Part shown: piece by piece, positions 1 to 5,195 of the stretch
Numbering within the stretch: position 1 is the first letter of the stretch
How the letters are laid out: each line of letters opens with the position of its first letter
Origin: Rhodospirillales bacterium
Lineage (GTDB): Bacteria > Pseudomonadota > Alphaproteobacteria > Rhodospirillales > JADHTD01
NCBI GenBank assembly: GCA_016776525.1
Contig: JADHTD010000208.1
Coordinates: forward strand, 1 to 5,195
DNA length: 5,195 nucleotides
Reading direction: 5' to 3'
The notes under the pieces: model-generated
Seen by the model: the letters and a program-made list of their open reading frames with translations, nothing else
Told to the model about the DNA's origin: nothing
The model's database searches: none
Made by a program: the position numbers and the translations under genes

Positions 1-1
1 C

Positions 2-145
2 CGCCGTTATTCCAATCTGGCCTGGTTGCTCCGCGCCCGTTACCTGGTCGACATCGATTGCTGGAGCGAGGTCATGGGGAAACCCCTGAAGCCGCAGACC
101 ATTGTTCAGGTCATCCACGATAAGATGTCCGGACTTGAAAATTAG
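2..145 (+). CDS. korA: 2-oxoacid:ferredoxin oxidoreductase alpha subunit, 3' end only (KorA-like)
   Basis: An open frame enters from the left edge and ends at TAG 143-145, giving the last 47 residues of a protein whose start is outside the window. The visible tail has the pattern Asn-Leu-Ala-Trp-Leu-Leu-Arg, then a Gly-Lys-Pro-Leu-Lys-Pro stretch and a final helix. This is how alpha subunits of 2-oxoglutarate or pyruvate:ferredoxin oxidoreductases usually end (an Asn..Gln-Leu..Leu-Arg helix followed by a Gly-x-Pro segment before the last helix). In that family the alpha subunit carries the gamma and CoA-binding domains and pairs with the TPP-binding beta subunit. The complete beta subunit begins only 13 bases downstream, which strongly supports the call. 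The substrate (2-oxoglutarate, pyruvate or a branched 2-oxoacid) cannot be decided from this tail. The symbol is given by analogy. Confidence 0.75.
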   Translation, partial: RRYSNLAWLLRARYLVDIDCWSEVMGKPLKPQTIVQVIHDKMSGLEN

Positions 146-152
146 AAAGGGA
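146..152 (+). promoter_or_regulatory. Ribosome binding site of korB
   Basis: A purine-rich AAAGGGA lies between the korA stop codon and the ATG at 159, with about 7 bases from the AAGGG core to the start. It is the only plausible Shine-Dalgarno sequence nearby and supports 159 as the korB start. Confidence 0.6.
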
Positions 153-158
153 TAAGCA

Positions 159-1124
159 ATGCCGACTCCCACGACGGAAAACTTCCTGAAGCACGGCGAG
201 GATCATTACACCCTTGATGATTTCCGCAGCAGCGCGCCCCGCTGGTGCGATGGCTGTGGCAACAACGCCATCCTGACGGCCATGCAAAAGCTTTGCCGGG
301 ACGAAGCGTTGCCGCCTGAAAACACGGTCTTCGTTTCCGGCATCGGCTGTTCGTCACGTTTCCCCCATTATATGAATACCTATGGCTTCCATGGCCTGCA
401 TGGCCGCGCCCTGCCGATCGCCGAGGGCATCAAGATGTCCCGGCCCGAACTGAATGTTTTCGTCAACACCGGCGACGGTGATTGCTGCTCGATCGGCACG
501 GCACACTGGATTCATGCCATCCGCTACAACATGGATATGACCGTTATCCTGCATGACAACCATGTCTACGGCCTGACCAAGATGCAGGCCTCGCCGACCT
601 CGCCGCAGGGATTGAAAAGCAACACCACGCCCCGTGGAACCTATCTGCAACCGCTCAACCCCCTGACCGTGACACTGGGCATTGCCAATGCTTCTTTCGT
701 CGCCCAGGCCGCCGATTGGATACCGGATAACCTTTACGACATCGTTTCCGCCGCCTACCGGCATAAGGGGTTTTCCTTTGTGCGGGTCATGCAGCGCTGT
801 CCGGAATTCGTTCCGGTGATGTTTGATCCCTATATTACCGACCCGGAGCGCATCCTGCTGCTCAACCACGAGCAAGGCATTCCCTACGATCCGGTCCTCG
901 GTAAGACCTATAAGAACCAGGAAGAACACGACCCCAGCAACATCGACCGGGCCCGCGAAATCGCTTCACTGGAAGACAAAATCCCCGTCGGCATCCTCTT
1001 CCAGGACAAGCAGGCGGCCCGCTATGAAAACATCCGGGACACCAACAAACCGTATTCTCCGGCCATGATCAAAGAGGCCCTGGACAGTGAATTCGACAAG
1101 TTCACCGTCATGCCGGCGGATTAA
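159..1124 (+). CDS. korB: 2-oxoacid:ferredoxin oxidoreductase beta subunit (TPP and [4Fe-4S] binding, KorB-like)
   Basis: This 321-residue protein is the catalytic beta subunit of a cytoplasmic 2-oxoacid:ferredoxin oxidoreductase: 2-oxoacid + CoA + oxidised ferredoxin gives acyl-CoA + CO2 + reduced ferredoxin, reversible in the reductive TCA cycle. Visible evidence: WCDGCG with C30 and C33, SGIGC with C64 and RCP with C214. The gaps (3, 31, 150) fit the single [4Fe-4S] cluster ligands of heterodimeric members. The TPP/Mg motif GDGD is at 105-108, followed by a His-Asp-Asn...YGLTK...SPTS segment at 132-148 and an NTTPRG turn at 155-160. Length is typical or slightly long for the family (about 280-330). 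The C-terminal part (about 230-321) has the usual PVGIL core. It ends with tandem in-frame stops (1122-1124 and 1128-1130). The position after YGLTK is Met where Gly is common. The symbol is by analogy; the substrate is not proven, 2-oxoglutarate being more likely than pyruvate. Confidence 0.9.
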   Translation: MPTPTTENFLKHGEDHYTLDDFRSSAPRWCDGCGNNAILTAMQKLCRDEALPPENTVFVSGIGCSSRFPHYMNTYGFHGLHGRALPIAEGIKMSRPELNVFVNTGDGDCCSIGTAHWIHAIRYNMDMTVILHDNHVYGLTKMQASPTSPQGLKSNTTPRGTYLQPLNPLTVTLGIANASFVAQAADWIPDNLYDIVSAAYRHKGFSFVRVMQRCPEFVPVMFDPYITDPERILLLNHEQGIPYDPVLGKTYKNQEEHDPSNIDRAREIASLEDKIPVGILFQDKQAARYENIRDTNKPYSPAMIKEALDSEFDKFTVMPAD

Positions 1125-1144
1125 AAATAAGAACTGAAAAGACA

Positions 1145-3451
1145 ATGGAAGCCAAACTCGAAAAAAGCCCTGATGTCGCGAAACTAACGGCCTTTCACCT
1201 GACCGGGGAACGGTCGGGGGACACCCTTTCAGAAATCAGCGGTAAGAACCTGCTGCCGGCCCTCTATGCCGAATACCGGGATTTATCGCACCTGCGCTAC
1301 GACTATCCTTTGGTGCTGGTTGAAGACAGTGATACGGGAAATTTTATCACCCCTTTGTCCGTTATCATCGACAACCTGCTCCGGGAAACGGTGCCGCAAG
1401 GCATCGACGGGGAATTCCTGAGAAAGAAAGTCCTCAACCTTGAAAACTGTATCAAGCAGATGGTGGCCGATGGCCGGGACGGACCTTTTTCCGAGCTCTG
1501 GACGCAGGCGGAAACAACCCTGCTGGAGGCCGAAGACGCGGAAACCCAGGATGAGCTTGAATCCTACCTGGAAAAAATATCGAGGACATCGAAGGTCCTG
1601 AAGGTTAAGGGCAGGGTCGTTGACTGCGACCGGAAGACACCGAGACGCTCGATACAACATGTCTGGAACGAACAGCAGCAGGTAACCCGGAAAAACCTTC
1701 GCAAGCGCCTGGATGCGCTGATTCTCAGGGTGGCCGGCGTGCTCAGGGCCGACTTTGAGAAATCCGCCGAGGCCCGATCAGCCGGCAACATCAAGGGCCA
1801 GGTCGGCACGACCTTTGAGGATACTTTTGATTTCGAGGCCATGTCGAACCTGTTGACCGAGACCTTACCGGAACAATCCATGTCCGAGAGCCGCCGCAAA
1901 CGGCTTCAATCGGTTCTGGAGGACTTGAAAGCACAGCAATTCGTCGGCGTCGAAAACCTCGATACGGCGCCGGATAAACCGGCCGACCCCTATACCTATG
2001 TTTTCGAAACCTGCTCGGAAGCCATGGACGCCTTTATGGACAGGCTTCCCGGCCTGGTTAGCGTCATCAAAGCCATCGCCATCGCCGAACTGGAACTGGA
2101 AAACCGTTACAGCGAAGAACGCCACGATCCTTTTTTCCGGAAGTTCGACAAAACATCCCTGGTGCCGGAAGACCTGAGCCTGTTTCCGTCCTATCTGGTC
2201 CTCAACAACATCGAAGACGATGATGCCGCCGAAAAGGCGCGGATCATCGAGGCCTTGTCATCCGGGTTGCCGATCAAGGTGCTGGAGCAAGCGGACAATA
2301 TCCTGGTCGATATGATGGGCGGCGCCGGTCAGGCCGCCCCCGGCGGACGCGGCGGACAGATTGCCAACATGGCGCTCGGCATTAATTCGGCCTATGTGGT
2401 GCAGTCCAGCGCTTCAAGTCTGTACCAAATGGCCCCGTCGATCAGCAATGGCATGCAATATGCCGGACCGGCTTTATTCAGCATCTATTCCGGGGCCGGT
2501 GGTCAGTCAGCCGGCCTGCCGCCTTATCTGGTTGCCGCCGCAGCCCGGGAATCCAGGGCTTTCCCGTCCTTCACCTTTGACCCGTCGGCGGGACCGGATT
2601 GGGCCGACCGCTTTTCCATCCTCGCCAACCCGCAAATCGACGCCGACTGGCCGGCTCACGATATTTCATACGAAGACAGCGAGCATAAGACCATCCGGGA
2701 AAAGATATCCTTCACTGTCCTTGATTTCATGGCGACCGATCCGCGGTTTGCCGGTCATCTGGCATCCGTTCCCGTTGAGGAATGGGATGACACTATGGTC
2801 CCGGCGGCGGCCTGCCTGTCCACCACGCCAATGGAAATAATGGACGTCGCGCCTTATGTGATGATGGTCGACGAGGCGGATGTTCTCCAAAGGGTCATGG
2901 TTGATCAACGGCTGGTCCGCACCGCCCGGCAATGCCGCGACACCTGGCATGCCTTGCAGGAACTGGGCGGCATCAACAATTCGCACGCCAGGCGGCTGCT
3001 GCAAAAGGAGCAGGCGCTGTGGGAAGAGCAGAAAAAACAGGAACTGGACGATCTGCGGAGCAAGGCAAAACCGGCTGCCGCCCCGAAAGCCGCCCCGGCA
3101 CCCGCCGCTGATGCGGCACCGGCTCCGGCGGCGGACGCCGGGCCGGAAGCGGCACCGGCAGAAGAAGCCGTTGCCGAATCTGTCGTTGAGGAAGCACCGC
3201 CTTCGGACGATCCCTATATCGAGACCACCCGTTGCACGACATGCAATGAATGCACCAACCTCAATGACAGGATGTTCGCCTATAACGAGGACATGCAGGC
3301 CTATGTCGCCGATGCCGATGCCGGAACTTTTGCCGAGATGGTGATGGCGTCAGAGAACTGCCAGGTATCGATCATCCACCCGGGAAAACCCCGCAATCCC
3401 GATGAGAACAACCTGGAAATTTTAATCGAGCGGGCAGCGCCTTTCCAATAA
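1145..3451 (+). CDS. Multidomain KorAB-associated protein: unknown helical N-terminus, degenerate PFOR/TPP-like domain, C-terminal [4Fe-4S] ferredoxin
   Basis: This 768-residue soluble protein follows korB by 20 bases; no signal peptide or membrane segment is seen. Residues 1-325 are a charged, mostly helical module I cannot assign; a conserved-looking YRDLSHLRYDYPLVLVE patch lies at 44-60. Residues about 328-612 resemble the end of the TPP domain of large pyruvate:ferredoxin-oxidoreductase-type proteins: SGLPIKVL (373-380), GGAGQ (392-396), SAYVVQSSASS (415-425), YAGPALFSIYSG (439-450) and a WxxLQELGGINN end (601-612). The GDG and SNTGGQ cofactor motifs expected near 352-396 are absent. A charged helix (613-640) leads into an Ala/Pro-rich linker (641-690) with the tandem repeat AAPAPAAD at 649-664. 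The C-terminus is a one-cluster ferredoxin with C697, C700, C703 and C739. I infer an electron-carrier or scaffold subunit for KorAB, not an independent enzyme. The gene frame is certain; the function is not. The Shine-Dalgarno sequence is weak. Confidence 0.8.
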   Translation: MEAKLEKSPDVAKLTAFHLTGERSGDTLSEISGKNLLPALYAEYRDLSHLRYDYPLVLVEDSDTGNFITPLSVIIDNLLRETVPQGIDGEFLRKKVLNLENCIKQMVADGRDGPFSELWTQAETTLLEAEDAETQDELESYLEKISRTSKVLKVKGRVVDCDRKTPRRSIQHVWNEQQQVTRKNLRKRLDALILRVAGVLRADFEKSAEARSAGNIKGQVGTTFEDTFDFEAMSNLLTETLPEQSMSESRRKRLQSVLEDLKAQQFVGVENLDTAPDKPADPYTYVFETCSEAMDAFMDRLPGLVSVIKAIAIAELELENRYSEERHDPFFRKFDKTSLVPEDLSLFPSYLVLNNIEDDDAAEKARIIEALSSGLPIKVLEQADNILVDMMGGAGQAAPGGRGGQIANMALGINSAYVVQSSASSLYQMAPSISNGMQYAGPALFSIYSGAGGQSAGLPPYLVAAAARESRAFPSFTFDPSAGPDWADRFSILANPQIDADWPAHDISYEDSEHKTIREKISFTVLDFMATDPRFAGHLASVPVEEWDDTMVPAAACLSTTPMEIMDVAPYVMMVDEADVLQRVMVDQRLVRTARQCRDTWHALQELGGINNSHARRLLQKEQALWEEQKKQELDDLRSKAKPAAAPKAAPAPAADAAPAPAADAGPEAAPAEEAVAESVVEEAPPSDDPYIETTRCTTCNECTNLNDRMFAYNEDMQAYVADADAGTFAEMVMASENCQVSIIHPGKPRNPDENNLEILIERAAPFQ

Positions 3452-3465
3452 CAGACCATCAAAAG

Positions 3466-3498
3466 CCCTCAAAGTCTCTGACCTAGAGGGGGAATTTT

Positions 3499-3499
<1 letters not shown>
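3466..3499 (+). terminator. Candidate terminator of the kor operon, possibly bidirectional
   Basis: Fourteen bases after the stop codon, CCCTC (3466-3470) pairs with GAGGG (3486-3490). Inside it, GTC (3474-3476) pairs with GAC (3480-3482) around a TCT loop, separated by a symmetric 3x3 internal loop. A run of five T ends at 3499 after a short GGAA spacer. On the other strand the same hairpin follows the tRNA 3' end and is followed by CTTTTG, so it could also end the tRNA transcript. The stem is short and the T-run is not adjacent to it, hence moderate confidence. Confidence 0.45.
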
Positions 3500-3574
<75 letters not shown>

Positions 3575-3588
3575 GCAAAGGAGAAAGC

Positions 3589-3617
3589 CGTATAGCACCG
3601 CCCGGGCGCTTTGTCGA
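3589..3617 (-). promoter_or_regulatory. Sigma70-type promoter of tRNA-Lys
   Basis: On the - strand, a -35 box TCGACA (3612-3617, five of six to consensus) is separated by exactly 17 bases from a -10 box TATACG (3589-3594, four of six). The tRNA 5' end lies 14 bases beyond the -10 box, leaving a leader of only about 7-8 bases after the expected start site. The spacer contains the perfect 10-base palindrome CGCCCGGGCG (3599-3608). Confidence 0.65.
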
Positions 3618-3672
3618 TAGCATCACAAAGGGGGGCAAGGCAGAAAACCGGGAGACAGCCGTCTGCAAGCCT

Positions 3673-3682
3673 ACAGGCCTGT
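3673..3682. repeat. Perfect 10-base palindrome next to the rodA stop
   Basis: ACAGGCCTGT at 3673-3682 abuts the rodA TGA (3683-3685). A second small hairpin, AGAC-agcc-GTCT (3653-3664), lies further along and on the - strand is followed a few bases later by TTTT. Together these could slow or end rodA transcription before the tRNA, but neither has a classic stem plus T-run. The rest of the 3618-3682 stretch shows nothing recognisable. Confidence 0.3.
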
Positions 3683-4837
3683 TCAGTAATCCTCGGCCAT
3701 GCCGCGCCGCCCGATCATCACATCGCGGTGGACATAAACGCTCATCAACAGCCCGAAACCGAACAACAGGGTCATCATCGCCGTACCGCCATAGGAAATC
3801 AGCGGCAGCGGCACGCCGACCACCGGAATGACGCCCATCACCATGGCCACGTTGATGAACACATACAGGAAGAAGGTGAAGGTGACCCCCATGCCGACCA
3901 GGCGCCCGAACTGGTTTCGGCAACTGACCGAAATGGCGACGCCGTAGGCCATCAGAAGAACATAAAGGCCGACCAAGCCGACGCCGCCGACCAGGCCGAA
4001 TTCCTCGGCCAGCATGGTAAAAATAAAGTCGGTCTGTTTTTCCGGCAGGAAATTGAGGTGGCTCTGGGTGCCCTGCATGAAGCCCTTGCCGAACAGTCCG
4101 CCCGACCCCAGGGCGATCTTCGACTGAATAATATGATAGCCCGACCCCAGGGGATCGCTTTCCGGATTGAGGAAGGTCAAAACCCGCTGTTTCTGGTAAT
4201 CGCGCAGGAATTGCCAGATGACCGGCAGCGAGCCCAGGGCGAGGGCCAGGACGACGCCGAACTTCCAGAGCCGCACCCCGGCCAGGAAGAAGATGGCGCC
4301 GCTGCCGATGATCAGCATCAGGGCCGTTCCCAGGTCCGGCTGGCGCAGGACCAGGGCGCTCGGCGCCATGACCATGAGAATGGGCGCGATCAGATACACC
4401 GGACGCATGATGTCGTCGATGCTGGCCCCGTGGAAATAACGGGCCAGGGCCAGAACCAGGGTGATTTTCATCAGTTCCGACGGTTGCACGTTGAAGAAAC
4501 CGAGATCGATCCACCGTTGTGCCCCCATACCGACCGAGCCGGTAACCTCAACGGCGGCCAACAGCAACAGGGAGATACCGTAAAAGACATAGGCATAGCG
4601 CAACCACAACCGGATATCGGTCAACGCCACTACCAGCATGACCAGAAGCCCAATGCCGAAACGCACCATATGGCGGGATGCCCAGGGGTCGAAACTGCCG
4701 TTGCCGGCGGAATACAGCATGGCGAAACCGACGCCGGCGGTCAGGCACAGCAGCAGCACGAACAGCCAGTGGATGTGCAGCAGTTTCCGTTTGAGCGACA
4801 GTTGCGGCGGGTTGAGGCTGTTGGTTTCTTTGTTCAT
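3683..4837 (-). CDS. rodA: Rod shape-determining protein RodA, SEDS peptidoglycan glycosyltransferase
   Basis: This 384-residue inner-membrane protein polymerises glycan strands from lipid II in the elongasome, partnered with the transpeptidase PBP2. It has about ten hydrophobic segments, the first near 22-44 and the last near 345-368. SEDS signatures are clear: GAQRWIDLG (105-113) with QPSELMK (118-124), RQPDLGTA (165-172), NPESDPLGSGYH (224-235), QTDFIFTMLAEEFGLVGG (268-285) and the C-terminal PLPLISYGGT block (344-352). D270 in the DFIF motif corresponds to the catalytic Asp shown for E. coli RodA (D262). Length fits the family (E. coli 370). The short, mostly polar N-terminus and basic LKRK before the first helix are usual. 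The start is fixed by a strong GGAGG five bases upstream and by direct abutment to the mrdA stop. The match is best to alphaproteobacterial RodA as I remember it. Confidence 0.97.
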   Translation of the reverse strand: MNKETNSLNPPQLSLKRKLLHIHWLFVLLLCLTAGVGFAMLYSAGNGSFDPWASRHMVRFGIGLLVMLVVALTDIRLWLRYAYVFYGISLLLLAAVEVTGSVGMGAQRWIDLGFFNVQPSELMKITLVLALARYFHGASIDDIMRPVYLIAPILMVMAPSALVLRQPDLGTALMLIIGSGAIFFLAGVRLWKFGVVLALALGSLPVIWQFLRDYQKQRVLTFLNPESDPLGSGYHIIQSKIALGSGGLFGKGFMQGTQSHLNFLPEKQTDFIFTMLAEEFGLVGGVGLVGLYVLLMAYGVAISVSCRNQFGRLVGMGVTFTFFLYVFINVAMVMGVIPVVGVPLPLISYGGTAMMTLLFGFGLLMSVYVHRDVMIGRRGMAEDY

Positions 4838-5194
4838 TCAGCCCTCCCCTTCCCGTCCGGGGGCCTGTTCCTTGCCGGTTAACTGCTGTTCCGGCGACGG
4901 CACGGAGCCGCGCCTTTGGGCTTCATAGAGAATGTCGCGGGCGATGGGGGCCGCTACCGAGGAACCGCCGCCGCCATGCTCGACAATAACACTGACCGCA
5001 TATTTCGGCGCCTCAACAGGAGCAAAGCCGACAAATATTGCATGGTCCCGTTCCTTCCACGGCAAATCCTTGTTCTTGCGCACGCCCTGTTCGCGTTCCG
5101 CCTTGCTGATGCGGCGAACCTGAACGGTGCCGGTTTTGCCGCCCATCTCAAAACCGCGTTCGTTGATGCGGGAGCGGTAAGCCGTGCCGAAGGG
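4838..5194 (-). CDS. mrdA: Penicillin-binding protein 2 (PBP2), C-terminal 118 residues only
   Basis: The frame enters from the right edge and runs to TGA at 4838-4840. The visible part is the end of the transpeptidase domain: GTAYRSRI, then GGKTGTVQV, which carries the KTG active-site triad element of penicillin-binding proteins. Next comes the HAIFVGFAP strand, a YAVSVIVEHGGGG strand and loop, and a final helix SSVAAPIARDILYEA. A polar tail rich in Gly, Glu and Pro follows. The catalytic Ser-x-x-Lys and Ser-x-Asn motifs lie outside the window. PBP2 is a periplasmic, membrane-anchored D,D-transpeptidase that crosslinks the strands made by RodA; the neighbouring rodA makes PBP2 (not FtsI) the right paralogue. 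The stop directly abuts the rodA start codon. Some annotators begin this fragment at an internal Met (5144-5146), but that is not the true start. Confidence 0.93.
   Translation of the reverse strand, partial: PFGTAYRSRINERGFEMGGKTGTVQVRRISKAEREQGVRKNKDLPWKERDHAIFVGFAPVEAPKYAVSVIVEHGGGGSSVAAPIARDILYEAQRRGSVPSPEQQLTGKEQAPGREGEG
4843..4847 (-). promoter_or_regulatory. Ribosome binding site of rodA inside the mrdA 3' end
   Basis: A perfect GGAGG on the - strand lies 5 bases before the rodA ATG (4835-4837) and within the last codons of mrdA. With the TGA and ATG directly adjacent, this favours termination-reinitiation coupling of PBP2 and RodA synthesis. Confidence 0.7.
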
Positions 5195-5195
5195 G

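Noticed and set aside
354..929. - strand open frame of 191 codons opposite korB
   Set aside because: It is antisense to a well-supported korB; no ribosome site or recognisable motif was seen.
3085..3140. Tandem DNA repeat in the Ala/Pro linker as a microsatellite or phase-variable tract
   Set aside because: The repeat is at the protein level (two AAPAPAAD units). The codons differ between copies, so slippage is unlikely.
2361..3344. Two + strand frames (2361-2840, 2880-3344) inside the 768-residue gene
   Set aside because: They are shifted-frame shadows with Pro/Arg/Ser-rich composition typical of GC-rich coding DNA; the main frame is intact with clear domains.
1145..3451. Calling the 768-residue gene a working pyruvate:ferredoxin oxidoreductase
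   Set aside because: It lacks the GDG and SNTGGQ TPP motifs and most of the other PFOR domains, so the resemblance is only to part of the fold.
3673..3682. ACAGGCCTGT palindrome as a strong rodA terminator or a regulator operator
   Set aside because: There is no adjacent T-run and only ten bases, which is too little to assign a role. It is kept as a low-confidence repeat.
3611..4882. Long + strand open frame of 423 codons, rich in Gln, His and Asp
   Set aside because: It is the antisense shadow of rodA and part of mrdA. Its composition is unlike a real protein and RodA on the other strand has unmistakable motifs.

Overview
The window (roughly 58-60% G+C by eye) looks like a chromosomal piece of a proteobacterium, most likely an alphaproteobacterium of the Rhodospirillales type. 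The RodA sequence and the tRNA-Lys(CUU) resemble that group. The presence of a ferredoxin-linked 2-oxoacid oxidoreductase suggests an anaerobic, microaerobic or autotrophic lifestyle. This placement is an inference from remembered protein families, not from a search.

Layout. The left two thirds (1-3451, + strand) is a tight operon: the 3' end of a 2-oxoacid:ferredoxin oxidoreductase alpha subunit (KorA-like, 2-145), the complete beta subunit (KorB-like, 159-1124), and a 768-residue protein (1145-3451). Gaps between genes are 13 and 20 bases, and the operon promoter lies outside the window. The operon ends at a compact hairpin (3466-3490) followed by a T-run. The right third is on the - strand and converges on the operon: a tRNA-Lys(CUU) gene with its own sigma70-like promoter (3499-3617), then rodA (3683-4837), directly preceded on that strand by the 3' end of mrdA/PBP2 (4838-5194). 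These last two genes are the cell-elongation peptidoglycan polymerase pair.

How the genes work together. KorA and KorB should form the heterodimeric CoA-dependent 2-oxoacid oxidoreductase. KorB carries the thiamine-diphosphate site and four cysteines spaced for one [4Fe-4S] cluster. The third gene is the most interesting item. Its C-terminus is a one-cluster ferredoxin (C697, C700, C703, C739) on an Ala/Pro-rich tether. Its middle (about 328-612) looks like the C-terminal part of a large pyruvate:ferredoxin-oxidoreductase-type TPP domain from which the cofactor motifs have been lost. Its N-terminal 325 residues are a mostly helical module of unknown function. I infer that it is a dedicated, non-catalytic scaffold and electron-carrier partner of KorAB. 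RodA and PBP2 act together in the elongasome and are unrelated to the metabolic operon.

No mobile element, CRISPR array, integrase or clear sign of recent transfer was seen.
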